Positions 17,122-26,641 are shown, counted from the first letter of the stretch. The stretch: DNA of 64,000 bases from an uncultured Oscillospiraceae bacterium (GCA_910577565.1 CAJTNJ010000006.1:1-64000), one strand, 5' to 3'. Notes: generated by a model not told the origin, from the sequence alone. Numbers and translations: made by a program.

Positions 17122-17703
17122 ATGGAAAAAGGTATTCAGCAAAGTTTGCTAAGTTATCTTGCAAAAATTGAAGCTGTACTTTTTGCTTATGCTGATCCTA
17201 TGCCTATAGTTAAACTTTCGGAGTTATTGGGCATAACCGCTTCTGCCTGCAGACAGCAGCTTGAAGAAATGTCTGAAATTAATAACGACAAAAACAGAGG
17301 GCTTATGTTAGTTTTTTTAGATGATTGCGTTCAGCTTGTTTCAAAACAAGAGTTTAGTTCAATTATAAAAAGCTCTATAGAACAAAAACATCAATCTAAG
17401 CTCACACCTGTTTCTATGGAAGTGCTTGCAATAATTGCATATAATCAGCCTGTAACCAAAGGTTTTATTGAACAAGTAAGAGGCACCAACTCAAACAATA
17501 TAGTAAATTCTCTTTTAGAAAAAGGTTTAATAGAAGAGGCAGGAAGGATGGATATTCCTGGAAAGCCTATAAGCTATAAAACAACAAAAGTTTTTTTAAG
17601 ATCTTTTGGCCTTAAAGATCTAAGTCAGTTGCCACCGCTTGAAGAAGATGAGCAAATGATCACCACGCAGGAGGTTTTTTCAGAGCATGGTGGTGATTCA
17701 TGA
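17122..17703 (+). CDS. scpB: Segregation and condensation protein B
   Basis: ScpB dimers bind ScpA and stabilise the SMC complex. The 193-residue protein has two winged-helix domains; IEAVLFAYADPMPI is the family N-terminal signature, and EVLAIIAYNQPVTKGFIEQVRG with LLEKGLIEEAGRMD the second domain signature. The ATG at 17122 has AAGGCGG 8 bases upstream; a TTG at 17116 is too close to that site. Its stop overlaps the next start (ATGA). Confidence 0.95.
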   Translation: MEKGIQQSLLSYLAKIEAVLFAYADPMPIVKLSELLGITASACRQQLEEMSEINNDKNRGLMLVFLDDCVQLVSKQEFSSIIKSSIEQKHQSKLTPVSMEVLAIIAYNQPVTKGFIEQVRGTNSNNIVNSLLEKGLIEEAGRMDIPGKPISYKTTKVFLRSFGLKDLSQLPPLEEDEQMITTQEVFSEHGGDS

Positions 17704-18368
17704 GAGCTGTTTATATAATTTGCATTATTGTTATTGTACTTTTTTTGATAGGTATGGTTAAAATAAAATTAGATGTATCTTATGAAGATGATGAAGAAGT
17801 ACGAGCTATTCTTAGACTTTTGTTTTTAAAGTTTAGGCTATTGCCTTTAAAAAATAAAAAGCCTAAAAAAGAAAAAAACAAGAATGAAGAGAAAGCAGTT
17901 TTAGAAAAAAAACAAATAAAAAAAGAAGAACACAATAAGCAAAAACAGAGTTTTGGCGAGTTGCTTGAAATGGTTAAAGTGTTTTTGGATCCACTGCCTG
18001 ATTTTTTAAAATCGTTAAGTAAAGGGCTTAAAATTAAAAAATTAAAGGTAATATGGTGTATAGCAAAAGAAGATGCTGACCAAACTGCTATATTATATGG
18101 AAAAAGTTGTGCAATATTTTATAGCGTGCTTGGAATTTTAAATTCTTTTTTTGATGTGGATATGGATAAAATTAGAATATATCCTGATTTTATAGGTGAA
18201 CAGAGCTTTTGTAATGTCTTTTTCCGACTGCAGATACGTATAGGAAGGCTTTTAATGAGCGGTTTAAAGTATCTTGCAGCGGTTTTTATGAAACTTATAA
18301 ATAATAATTTAAAAAGTTTAAAAAGAGTAAAAAAACAAAGGAGAGGTAAAAATGAATCATACAATTGA
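17700..18368 (+). CDS. DUF2953 membrane-anchored protein
   Basis: The 222-residue protein has one N-terminal membrane helix (residues 3-22), a short conserved part, a Lys/Glu-rich highly charged linker at about 55-85, and a C-terminal region around residues 95-210 typical of DUF2953 proteins. The function is unknown; the family is found next to ytfJ in spore formers, as here, which suggests a role in sporulation. It overlaps scpB by 4 bases and ytfJ by 17 bases. Confidence 0.75.
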   Translation: MRAVYIICIIVIVLFLIGMVKIKLDVSYEDDEEVRAILRLLFLKFRLLPLKNKKPKKEKNKNEEKAVLEKKQIKKEEHNKQKQSFGELLEMVKVFLDPLPDFLKSLSKGLKIKKLKVIWCIAKEDADQTAILYGKSCAIFYSVLGILNSFFDVDMDKIRIYPDFIGEQSFCNVFFRLQIRIGRLLMSGLKYLAAVFMKLINNNLKSLKRVKKQRRGKNESYN

Positions 18369-18753
18369 AGGAATGTTGGGCGTATCCATGGAAAAAATAC
18401 GTGAAATGGTGGATGTTAATACCATAATTGGTACTCCAATTACAACGCCGGATGGTCTAACAACGGTAATCCCTGTTTCAAGAGTTAGCTTTGGATTTGG
18501 ATCCGGTGGATCAGATTTGCCTTCTAAGAAGGAAAAAGATATTTTTGGCGGAGGAGCCGGAGCTGGTGTTTCTATTCGGCCACTTGCATTTTTAATAATC
18601 AGTGGTACGGATGTTGATCTCATACAAATTGATGAACACAGCAAAGGTTTAGAAAGAGCTGTTGAAGTTGTGCCTGAAGCTATTTCTAAATTAATGAATA
18701 TGTTTAAAAAGAAAAAAGATGATAAAAAAAACGCTAAAGATGAGGATATTTAA
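18352..18753 (+). CDS. ytfJ: Sporulation protein YtfJ / GerW
   Basis: The 133-residue protein matches the GerW family: MVDVNTIIGTPI near the start, IPVSRVSFGFGSGG, a Gly-rich GGGAGAGVSI stretch and PLAFLII. GerW is a spore protein needed for normal L-alanine germination in Bacillus; a Lys/Asp-rich tail of about 20 residues ends the protein here. GGAGAGG precedes the ATG by 5 bases. It overlaps the DUF2953 gene by 17 bases. Confidence 0.92.
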   Translation: MNHTIEGMLGVSMEKIREMVDVNTIIGTPITTPDGLTTVIPVSRVSFGFGSGGSDLPSKKEKDIFGGGAGAGVSIRPLAFLIISGTDVDLIQIDEHSKGLERAVEVVPEAISKLMNMFKKKKDDKKNAKDEDI

Positions 18754-18854
18754 ATCAAAGATAATTAAGAATTAATAAATAAAACAAGTTTTTTCAAATA
18801 ATGAAATTACTGTAATTTTGTTGTATATTTATTATCACTCGCATGTAAAAGTAA

Positions 18855-19061
18855 AGTGTTCAACACAGAGAATCGCTATTAAAGAAAAACTATTGTTTGC
18901 AAGATAGTCTCAAGCTAAAAAGCTATATTAAAAAGCAAAAAAGTGAAACGATAGATTGCATATTAATGGTATCAAGAAATGATGCAGAGTTTGTTGAGCA
19001 ACTGTTGCAATTTAGCGTCAATATCTCAAATGCAAAAACCATTTTCAACAAAATAGCATAA
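18855..19061 (+). pseudogene. Open frame without a proper start, possible gene remnant
   Basis: A frame of 68 sense codons is open here in a 644-base gap between ytfJ and dacF. Its composition looks protein-like in the second half (ETIDCILMVSRND, then EFVEQLLQF) and it ends at a TAA, but the only start codons are internal (TTG 18897, ATG 18966) and lack ribosome sites. I do not recognise a family. The rest of the gap shows nothing else. Confidence 0.2.
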
Positions 19062-19397
19062 TTTTTAAATATAGCTATCATAATTCATCTGAAATGTTTT
19101 TATGTTGCTTATTTAGTAGTGCCTTTATATTTATTGTTCATTACACTTTTGTTTTGTCGATTAATTGTTTAGGCAGATTTACTGCAATTTTTATTATATA
19201 ATGCTATAAATCAATTTTTGTTGCTTTTCGTTTTGCTGGGCGCTATTTTTCATAACTTTATGAATGCTTCAAAGTTTTTTTTACCAGATATTTAATAATA
19301 AAAAGCCTTAAATTCATTGGAATTAGTTTTAACCAAAAGTCATATATTTAAATTATAATTATTTGTTTTATCATATGAATTTTGGGGGAATTAAGCT

Positions 19398-20507
19398 TTG
19401 AGTTTTGTTAAGATATTTGGCAATTTCAAAAATATAATATGTTATACAATTATAGTAAGCGTTGTTTTTGTATCAGTTATATATGTTAACGGTGAAGAAA
19501 AACATCCCGATATACATGCTCAAAACGGCGCTATACTTATAGCATGTGATACCGGAGCGGTATTTTATGAGCAAGATGCTGATAAAATTGCGCCAATGGC
19601 TAGCACCACAAAGATTATGTCAACAATGTTAGCTCTTGAAAGTAAAAATTTAGATGAAACTTTTGTTGTAGATTCAAATGCCATCAAAGTTGAGGGAAGC
19701 TCGATGGGTTTGAGAGAAGGCGACATGGTTACATTGCGCGATTTATGTTATGGCATGATGCTTCCTTCCGGTAATGACGCAGCTAATGCAGCAGCTGTTA
19801 GGGTTTCTGGATCTATAGATAAATTTGTGAAAAAAATGAACAGCAAAGCAAAAGAAATTGGCATGAAAAATACTAATTTTTGTACTCCGTCGGGGCTTGA
19901 TACAGCAGACCCTAATGAGCATCATTCTACTGCAAGGGATATGGCCGTTTTGGTCAAAAAAGCCATGGAAAACCCGGATTTTTGCGATATATGTTCTCAA
20001 TATTCAAAACAGCTCTGTTATGGAAATCCACCTTACAACAGAACCTTATATAACCATAACAAATTGCTAAATAGCTACGAAGGAGCATGTGGTGTTAAAA
20101 CTGGTTTCACAAAAAAAGCAGGAAGGTGTTTGGTTTCGGCCGCACAAAAAGATGGAGTTAAACTGATTGCAGTAGTATTAAAAGATTATGCCGATTGGAA
20201 TGATTCCAAAGCTCTTTTTGACTATGGATTTTCCAAGATGAGTTTGGTGAATTTGCCTAACGACTTTAGTGATATTTCTCTTACAGCAGTTGGAAGTCAG
20301 GATGAAAAATTCGGGGTAAAATCTGATGTTCCACCTAAAACATCAATTACAAATGATGATATTAACAAAGTAAAGATTACTATAAAAACTGATCCTTTTT
20401 ACTATGCTCCAATTAAAGAAGGTAGCAAGGTAGGAGAAGCGGTATATTCTATAGACAATAACATATTGTGCAAAGTGAATTTGTATGCAGACAAAAATAT
20501 AGAATAA
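19398..20507 (+). CDS. dacF: D-alanyl-D-alanine carboxypeptidase (DacF/DacB type)
   Basis: This penicillin-binding enzyme trims the terminal D-Ala of peptidoglycan stem peptides outside the membrane. The 369-residue protein has an N-terminal hydrophobic signal segment (about residues 13-28), then the S11 motifs MASTTKI (SxxK), PSGNDAAN (SxN) and GVKTGFT (KTG), followed by the C-terminal PBP5-type domain. The start is TTG with a GGGGGA site 8 bases upstream. Its position after ytfJ fits the sporulation-linked DacF group, though a vegetative role is equally possible. Confidence 0.92.
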   Translation: MSFVKIFGNFKNIICYTIIVSVVFVSVIYVNGEEKHPDIHAQNGAILIACDTGAVFYEQDADKIAPMASTTKIMSTMLALESKNLDETFVVDSNAIKVEGSSMGLREGDMVTLRDLCYGMMLPSGNDAANAAAVRVSGSIDKFVKKMNSKAKEIGMKNTNFCTPSGLDTADPNEHHSTARDMAVLVKKAMENPDFCDICSQYSKQLCYGNPPYNRTLYNHNKLLNSYEGACGVKTGFTKKAGRCLVSAAQKDGVKLIAVVLKDYADWNDSKALFDYGFSKMSLVNLPNDFSDISLTAVGSQDEKFGVKSDVPPKTSITNDDINKVKITIKTDPFYYAPIKEGSKVGEAVYSIDNNILCKVNLYADKNIE

Positions 20508-20554
20508 AAGTTAGAGTTAATAGTGTTTGCACGGATGTAAAATAGGAGAGATAA

Positions 20555-21292
20555 ATGAAAAAAGAAAGAATACAAAAAATAATTGCTGATTTTGGCTTTT
20601 GTTCAAGGCGAAAAGCGGAAGAGCTGATATCCCAAAATAGAGTTATGTGCAATGGCAAGAAGGTGAATCTTGGAGATAAAGCAGACTTCAACGATGTCAT
20701 AACTATTGACGGAGAGCCTATTAAATTAAAAAGAAATAAAAAGAAGATATATATAATGTTATATAAACCAAGAGGTTATGTAAGCACCATGTCAGATGAG
20801 CGTGGCAGAAAATGCGTTGCAGATTTGGTTAAAGATCTGCCATGTCGCGTGTATCCCATTGGCAGGCTTGATGTTAATTCAGAAGGATTGTTACTTTTTA
20901 CAAATGATGGCAATTTTGCAAATGATATTATGCACCCAAGCAGTCATGTGAATAAAATATATAGGGTAACAATTAGGCCGGATATTACCGATCAGCAGGT
21001 GGCAAAGCTTTCAGAAGGCGTCTATATAGACGGTAAAAAAACAGCACCGGCTTTAGTAAATATTTTAAGTAAAGAACCAAATAGGGTCGTTGTTGAGATG
21101 ATAATTAGTGAGGGTAGAAACAGACAGATTAGAAAAATGATGGATTCATTGGGAGTTAGAGTAGTTCGTTTAAAAAGAACATCTATTGGTCCTATAAAAT
21201 TAGGTATGTTAAAGCCCGGTAGATGGCGTGAGTTAAAGCCGGGTGAATTAAGTTCTCTTAAAAATGAGGTTAAAAAACGCTTTGATAAATAA
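20555..21292 (+). CDS. rluB: RsuA/RluB-family rRNA pseudouridine synthase
   Basis: The 245-residue protein has an N-terminal S4 RNA-binding domain (CSRRKAEELISQNRV) and a pseudouridine synthase domain with the catalytic Asp in GRLDVNSEGLLLFTNDG, then RNRQIRKM-like (SEGRNRQIRKMMDSLG). It makes a pseudouridine in rRNA; RluB (23S) is more likely than RsuA from length and context, but the target base is inferred. AGGAGAG precedes the ATG. The scpA-scpB-...-dacF-rluB order is typical of clostridia. Confidence 0.92.
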   Translation: MKKERIQKIIADFGFCSRRKAEELISQNRVMCNGKKVNLGDKADFNDVITIDGEPIKLKRNKKKIYIMLYKPRGYVSTMSDERGRKCVADLVKDLPCRVYPIGRLDVNSEGLLLFTNDGNFANDIMHPSSHVNKIYRVTIRPDITDQQVAKLSEGVYIDGKKTAPALVNILSKEPNRVVVEMIISEGRNRQIRKMMDSLGVRVVRLKRTSIGPIKLGMLKPGRWRELKPGELSSLKNEVKKRFDK

Positions 21293-21867
21293 TATTTTTA
21301 TAAAGTTGGTTTTGCGGTCTTATGTTGCAAAAGCTTCTTTTTTGAGATTGTGATTTTGTAGTGTTTGTTAGATTGGTTTGTTAGGTATTGTGTTAAGATT
21401 TAAAAGTTTAATTAGATTATATAAAGTGTGAAAAATAATAATGTATTACACAAAAAAAGTATTCCTTTTTAGTTATGAAATTTTTACCAAATCGACGAGC
21501 ATTTTTAACAAAAATGGCAGATAGATTTACGTTTTTTAGTCTTTTAACTATAATGTTTGGTTATAGAAAGTGTTATTAGTAGATATATAATGCAAAAATA
21601 CCACTTTTTAATTTATGGTTAAAGAAAACACTACACAATTGCTGCGCTTTGAAATAATTAATAAGTATGAAATTATTACCAAATATTTAGAATTTAAAAT
21701 ATAGCAAAGAAGAAAAGTCAAAGTTTTTTAGCTTTTTTAGCTACAATTGATTTGATTTTATAAAGGTTTGTTGCATGCGGTTAAATGCTTTTGAAAAACC
21801 ATATTTTTCTTGTTTCTTTTTCATATAATGTTTGATGAATTTGGCGCTTTTAAGCTATTATTTTTAC
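21293..21867 (+). other. Gap with a weak terminator
   Basis: A 6-bp stem (21310-21315 with 21327-21332, TTTTGC arms) followed by a T-run may terminate the rluB unit. Nothing else was recognised in this very AT-rich stretch before the next promoter. Confidence 0.35.
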
Positions 21868-21896
21868 TTGTTATTTTTTAATTGGTGTTGTATAAT
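21868..21896 (+). promoter_or_regulatory. Sigma-A type promoter of the transcarboxylase-like operon
   Basis: TTGTTA (21868-21873) and TATAAT (21891-21896) are 17 bp apart, 64 bases before the first gene of the operon. Confidence 0.6.
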
Positions 21897-21960
21897 TTAA
21901 AACAGTTGTATTTTAGTGAATAAGCTTGTTTTATAAAATTTGAAATGAGGGAATAAGCAA

Positions 21961-23322
21961 ATGGTTTTGAATAGCAATTTGGACAAACTTAACGAATTAA
22001 GAAATTTAATTAATTCGCCTTTGACAGATTCAATGATTTCTTTGTTTGATGCCAAAAGTTTTGTTGAATTAGATCCATATATGGTTAGTGACACGGTTAT
22101 CGCAGGTTATGGCAAGATAAATGGACGTCAAGTTTATGCTTATTCTCAAAATATTGAAGCTATGTCTGGAGCGGTTAGTTCCAAGGCAGTTCAAAAAATA
22201 CTCAAAATATATAATTTAGCTTTAAAGACGGGTGCTCCCATTATTGGAATGTTTGATTCTTTTGGTGCCAAATTAGATGAGGGAGTTGCGGCACTTTCTG
22301 CTTATGGAGAGTGGATGGCTATGGTGAATAACTTATCTGGTGTTGTTCCTCAAATATCTCTTATAATGGGCACTTGTGCTGGTTGTGCTGCGGTAATTGC
22401 TTGCTCTGCTGATATAATAATAATGAAAAAAGATGCTAAACTTTTTTTAAATGGCAGTTTAAACAGTGATGTCGATAGCGCACAAAATGCCGTTAAAGCT
22501 GGTTTGGTGCATATGGTTTGTTGTGATAACAACGAAACTATAAACAGAGCTAAAGATGTTATATCTATGTTACCGCAAAACAATTTGTCACTTACGGCTA
22601 ATTTTGAATTTTCAGAAAATGATAATGTGGCATCATCAGAGACAATCGGCTGTGAACTTATAGAGGCTGTTTCTGACAAAGGATCAGTTATTGAACTGCA
22701 AAAAGGTTTTGGGGATTGTATTATTACTTCATTTGCCACTGTAGCGGGGAAGGTTGTAGGCTTTTTATTCATTCATGATGTTGTATGTGATGATGGTGCT
22801 ACAAAAGCAGCAAGGTTTGTTCGATTGTGCGATGCTTTTGGGATACCAATTGTAACATTTGTGGGCTCAAATGGGCTAAAACAAACGAGTTCTTATCGTT
22901 CAATACGTTCTATTGCTTGTGCAGCTCATGCTTATGCGGAAGCTACAACAGCTAAAATAAGCTTTATTGTTGGCGAAAGTTCGGGGCTCACACACTTAGC
23001 TTTTGCCGCTAAATCATCATCAAGTGACCTTTCAATCGCTTGGGTTGATTCTTCAATATCTTTGCTTAGTCCATTAACGTCTGTAGAACTCTTTTGGCAT
23101 GATAAATTAAAAGGTGCTAAAAATTTGGATTTAAAACGCGATGAATTAGCAAATGAATTTAAATCTACAGTTGCTTCTCCATTTAGGACTGCTGAACTGG
23201 GCGATGTAGATCTTATAATAAAACCAAATGAAACAAGGCAAATCTTAATTTCTGCACTTGATATGATAGAAAATAAACGCGTTAAAAAACAACCTAAAAA
23301 ACATGGAAATATGCTTTTTTAG
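21961..23322 (+). CDS. Acyl-CoA carboxyltransferase subunit (12S/MmdA-like)
   Basis: The 453-residue protein is a crotonase-fold carboxyltransferase of the methylmalonyl-CoA decarboxylase alpha / transcarboxylase 12S type. It shows GAKLDEGVAALSAYG in the N-terminal half, the glycine segment MGTCAGCAAVIACSADI, and in the C-terminal half FGIPIVTFVGSNG, and it ends with the family tail PKKHGN. It is about 50 residues shorter than classical 12S subunits. It transfers carboxyl between an acyl-CoA and carboxybiotin on the carrier encoded next. GAGGGAA stands 9 bases before the ATG. The acyl-CoA used cannot be read from sequence; propionyl/methylmalonyl-CoA is the family norm. Confidence 0.82.
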   Translation: MVLNSNLDKLNELRNLINSPLTDSMISLFDAKSFVELDPYMVSDTVIAGYGKINGRQVYAYSQNIEAMSGAVSSKAVQKILKIYNLALKTGAPIIGMFDSFGAKLDEGVAALSAYGEWMAMVNNLSGVVPQISLIMGTCAGCAAVIACSADIIIMKKDAKLFLNGSLNSDVDSAQNAVKAGLVHMVCCDNNETINRAKDVISMLPQNNLSLTANFEFSENDNVASSETIGCELIEAVSDKGSVIELQKGFGDCIITSFATVAGKVVGFLFIHDVVCDDGATKAARFVRLCDAFGIPIVTFVGSNGLKQTSSYRSIRSIACAAHAYAEATTAKISFIVGESSGLTHLAFAAKSSSSDLSIAWVDSSISLLSPLTSVELFWHDKLKGAKNLDLKRDELANEFKSTVASPFRTAELGDVDLIIKPNETRQILISALDMIENKRVKKQPKKHGNMLF

Positions 23323-23361
23323 AATAATATAATTAGAATATTATAACTGGAGGAAATATTA

Positions 23362-23727
23362 ATGAAAAGTTATAAAGTAACAGTTGATGGCAAAATCTTC
23401 AATGTTGATGTGCAAGAGCTTGGGAGCGAATCTTCTTCAAGTGATGAACCACTAAAAGTGGGGCAAAGTCAAGATGTTTTAAAAGAAACACCAAACGCAA
23501 ATTTGTCAGAAGGTGGAACAGAGGTTTTGGCACCAATGCCCGGCGTTATATTGGACATAAAGGCTAAGGTTGGCGATATGGTTAAAGCGGGTGATACAAT
23601 AGTTGTGCTTGAAGCAATGAAGATGGAAAATGATATTGTAGCTCCTTGTGATGGAAAATTAAATTCTGTTGTTGTAAAAAAAGGAGAATCTGTTAATTCT
23701 AATGATATACTAGCTACAATAGTATAG
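23362..23727 (+). CDS. Biotin carboxyl carrier protein
   Basis: The 121-residue protein has a short N-terminal strand segment (YKVTVDGKIFNVDV), a Ser/Pro-poor linker of about 35 residues and a C-terminal biotinyl domain (about 48-121) with the biotin-accepting Lys in EAMKMEN. It carries carboxybiotin between the two carboxyltransferase subunits on either side. GGAGG lies 8 bases before the ATG. In transcarboxylase it corresponds to the 1.3S subunit. Confidence 0.93.
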   Translation: MKSYKVTVDGKIFNVDVQELGSESSSSDEPLKVGQSQDVLKETPNANLSEGGTEVLAPMPGVILDIKAKVGDMVKAGDTIVVLEAMKMENDIVAPCDGKLNSVVVKKGESVNSNDILATIV

Positions 23728-23741
23728 TATGAGGTGAAATG

Positions 23742-25142
23742 ATGCCAAAAGTTAAAATTACTGAAACAGTTTTAAGAGACGCCCATCAGTCGCTTATTGC
23801 AACGCGCATGACTACGAATGATATGATTCCAATCCTTCCTGCCATGGACAAAATAGGTTATTATAGCATAGAGTGCTGGGGCGGAGCAACATATGATGCA
23901 TGTTTGCGCTTTTTGGATGAGGATCCATGGGAAAGATTACGTATATTGAGGAAATATTTGCCAAACAGCAAGCTTCAAATGCTATTTCGTGGACAAAATA
24001 TGCTTGGATATCGCCACTATGCAGATGATGTAGTGGAATATTTTGTGAGAAAATCTGTTGCCAATGGTATTGATATAATTAGAATTTTTGACGCATTAAA
24101 TGATATTAGAAATCTTGAAACGTCGATAAAATCGGCAAAAAAAGAAGCAGGTGCCCATGTTCAAGTTGCTATATCCTACACCACAGGAGAAATTTTTACT
24201 GATGATTACTTCGTTGAATATGCAAAAAAAGTAAGAGATCTAGGTGCAGACTCCATTTGCATTAAGGATATGGCCGCGTTATTAACTCCATCTGCTACCG
24301 AAAGGTTGGTTAAGGCTATAAAGAAGCAAGTTAATTTGCCACTTCAAGTACACACCCATTATACAACGGGACTTGCTTCTATGTGTTTGCTAACAGCAGT
24401 TAAATCAGGCGCTGATATTATAGACACAGCAATGTCACCTCTTGCACTTGGCACATCTCACCCACCTACCGAGTCTATGATTGCAGCTTTGTCTGGAACT
24501 GAGTATGATACGGGACTTGATTTGTCTTCTTTTTCTGAGATTAGAGATTATTTTATGAGCCTTAGAGGAAAATATATTAAAAATGGACTTTTAGATCCAA
24601 AAATGCTTGCTTCCGACACCGATGGACTTATATATCAAGTGCCGGGAGGAATGTTGTCTAATCTTATGTCACAGCTCAAACAAGCGGGCAAAGATGACAA
24701 GTTTAAAGAAGTATTAAAAGAGGTTCCAAAAGTTAGAAAAGATGCTGGATATCCTCCGCTTGTTACACCTACTTCACAAATAGTTGGTTCGCAAGCAGTA
24801 CTTAATGTTATAAATGGTGAGCGTTATAAGATGGTAACCAAAGAATTCAAGAGAATGATAAAGGGAGAATATGGAAAAACTCCTGGTGAAATTGATCCTG
24901 AATTTAGAAAGTTTATTTTGGGTGATGAGAAACCGATTACTTGTCGACCAGCTGATTTTTTAAAGCCCGAGCTTGACAAACTAAGGCAAGAGTGTTCTGA
25001 TTGGATAGAACAATATGAAGATGTCTTAAGTTATGCACAATTTGGTCAAGTAGCTATAAAATTTTTTGAAAACAGGCGAAATAAAAAATTTGGCATAGAT
25101 AAAGAACACTTTGATAAAGAAAACGGTGTTCATCCAGTTTGA
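23742..25142 (+). CDS. oadA: Oxaloacetate decarboxylase alpha / pyruvate carboxyltransferase (5S-like) subunit
   Basis: The 466-residue protein has the carboxyltransferase signature ETVLRDAHQSLIATRM, the segment WGGATYDACLRFL, and the metal-binding VHTHYTTGLA. It ends without a biotinyl domain, the biotin being on the separate carrier encoded 14 bases upstream. This matches the 5S subunit of propionibacterial transcarboxylase, which moves carboxyl between carboxybiotin and pyruvate/oxaloacetate. Two ATG codons are adjacent; the second has the better distance (5) from GAGGTG. No membrane beta subunit follows. Confidence 0.9.
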   Translation: MPKVKITETVLRDAHQSLIATRMTTNDMIPILPAMDKIGYYSIECWGGATYDACLRFLDEDPWERLRILRKYLPNSKLQMLFRGQNMLGYRHYADDVVEYFVRKSVANGIDIIRIFDALNDIRNLETSIKSAKKEAGAHVQVAISYTTGEIFTDDYFVEYAKKVRDLGADSICIKDMAALLTPSATERLVKAIKKQVNLPLQVHTHYTTGLASMCLLTAVKSGADIIDTAMSPLALGTSHPPTESMIAALSGTEYDTGLDLSSFSEIRDYFMSLRGKYIKNGLLDPKMLASDTDGLIYQVPGGMLSNLMSQLKQAGKDDKFKEVLKEVPKVRKDAGYPPLVTPTSQIVGSQAVLNVINGERYKMVTKEFKRMIKGEYGKTPGEIDPEFRKFILGDEKPITCRPADFLKPELDKLRQECSDWIEQYEDVLSYAQFGQVAIKFFENRRNKKFGIDKEHFDKENGVHPV

Positions 25143-25249
25143 GCATAAACACACCGATTATATTGAAATGTTTTAAATATTTTCCAATTTGGTGACCAAA
25201 AAGAGAAATTAAAGTATAATACGTAATATAAAAAATAATTGGCAAATTA

Positions 25250-25292
25250 GCTGCAAAAATTAGCGTGGACAATTTTTGCAGCCATATTTTTA
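25250..25292 (+). terminator. Terminator of the transcarboxylase-like operon
   Basis: A perfect 12-bp stem (25250-25261 with 25271-25282) with a 9-base loop and a following T-rich stretch, 107 bases after the last gene of the operon. Confidence 0.85.
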
Positions 25293-25485
25293 TATTGTTT
25301 ATTGTTTTGCAATAGCAGGTATTTTTAAAAAAACTTGAAAATATGAAGAATGCTTGAACTTTTTAATTTTAATTTATAATTCGTTTTTAATTGATAAAAT
25401 TTTGTATAAAAAATTATATCTTAAAAAAGATTTATTGGTTTTTATATAACCTTTATATATTGTGCATTATCTATTTTTAAGTAAA

Positions 25486-25656
25486 TTAGTTGGTTTTAAG
25501 TTTCTTGTTTGGCAGATTCTTTTTTATGTTATTATCTGAAGCGGGAACGAAATAGCAGCAATCTGTTTTAGGTGTTGTGGAAACTGTTGGTTTATCTAGT
25601 GTGCAGCTTCCATCTTTTTGGTATAAACAGTTGTTGGAACAACGTATCATATTCAT
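25486..25656 (-). CDS. Small Cys-rich protein (56 residues)
   Basis: This frame has AAGGAG 8 bases before its ATG and encodes a 56-residue protein with the pattern CSNNCLYQKDGSCTLD followed by DCCYF, then a Lys/Asn-rich tail. Similar short Cys proteins with C-x3-C-x(2-3)-Q-x-x-G-x-C and a closing C-x-Y/H-F are common in clostridia, where some are wrongly named hydroxymyristoyl-ACP dehydratase; the function is unknown, and metal binding is likely. It lies alone between the transcarboxylase operon and the S1 protein gene, on the opposite strand to the operon. Confidence 0.7.
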   Translation of the reverse strand: MNMIRCSNNCLYQKDGSCTLDKPTVSTTPKTDCCYFVPASDNNIKKNLPNKKLKTN

Positions 25657-25726
25657 TTAATACACTCCTTTTGCTATATTGTTTACTAATTATTAGTTAA
25701 TATGCAAAAGTTAGGTTGTTAAACTT

Positions 25727-26641
25727 TTATAAAAAATTTGTTTCAACAATCTTATTGCAAAATTCAGGAGAATATCTCCAATATTTTAAGTTGCCTTTGG
25801 TAATAAAATATTTAATAGGATCTGGTTTGGATGAGTTTGAAAAAGAGTCGACAATTGCAAGTTTAATCTTCATTTTTTCTGGTATGAGGCTTTTTATGAA
25901 AACTGATACTTTGTCGCCTGGCTCGACATCTTCTTTGTTTTCTGCAAGACCTGCAAGATTTGGTTTTAGTTCAACAAATATACCATAATTTGTAATTGAT
26001 CGCACTATTCCACAGACAGTTTCGCCAGCGTTGAATTGTTGTGCATTTTCCAGCCATGTGCCTAGTAGTTCTTTGTGAGATAAGAAAATTTTTCCATCAG
26101 GCGATATAGACTTTACAATAACGAATATCTGTTGACCATTACGGAAACGGTCGCGTGGATGTGAGATTCTTGAAATTGAAATTGAGTCTATTGGAATTAG
26201 TGACGCTATACCACAACCTATATCCACAAAACTTCCATAATTTTCAAAATGAGTGATAACAGCGGGAATTACATCTCCCGAGACAAGCTTAGATATGTAG
26301 TTTTTGCGGCATAATTCTTGAGCACGTCTTCTTGATAAGGTGAGACAATTTGTTCCTATGCCATCTGTTATTACAAAACAAACAGGTTTGTTTACTCTTG
26401 AAATAATAGCTATGTCCCTAGTAGTGCCTTCTTTTATACCTATTGAACCTTCTTCGCGCGGTATAATACCTTTTATACTGTTTGGAAGAGATACTATTAA
26501 ATTATGATATTCATCGCAGCATGTGGCCATTCCTTCCAAGATACGCTCGTTATTTTGTGCTGATTTTAAAGAGTCTATGTTTGCAAAAGCACTAATGTTT
26601 TCGGGACTATCATATAATAGTCCTTCCGGGTAATATAGCAT
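25727..26641 (-). CDS. S1 RNA-binding domain protein
   Basis: The 304-residue protein has two clear S1 domains: one near residues 123-190 (GDVIPAVITHFENYGSFVDIG) and one near 202-265 (GETVCGIVRSITNYGIFVEL). An N-terminal part (about 45-120) looks like a third, diverged OB domain. It is shorter than ribosomal protein S1, and clostridia often carry such an S1-like protein in place of a full-length S1; a role in RNA binding or translation is inferred. GGAGG is near the ATG. It is the last gene of the leftward pair here. Confidence 0.82.
   Translation of the reverse strand: MLYYPEGLLYDSPENISAFANIDSLKSAQNNERILEGMATCCDEYHNLIVSLPNSIKGIIPREEGSIGIKEGTTRDIAIISRVNKPVCFVITDGIGTNCLTLSRRRAQELCRKNYISKLVSGDVIPAVITHFENYGSFVDIGCGIASLIPIDSISISRISHPRDRFRNGQQIFVIVKSISPDGKIFLSHKELLGTWLENAQQFNAGETVCGIVRSITNYGIFVELKPNLAGLAENKEDVEPGDKVSVFIKSLIPEKMKIKLAIVDSFSNSSKPDPIKYFITKGNLKYWRYSPEFCNKIVETNFL

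Noticed and set aside
23742..25142. Sodium-pumping oxaloacetate decarboxylase
   Set aside because: The alpha subunit has no biotin domain and no beta or gamma subunit gene is nearby; transcarboxylase fits better.
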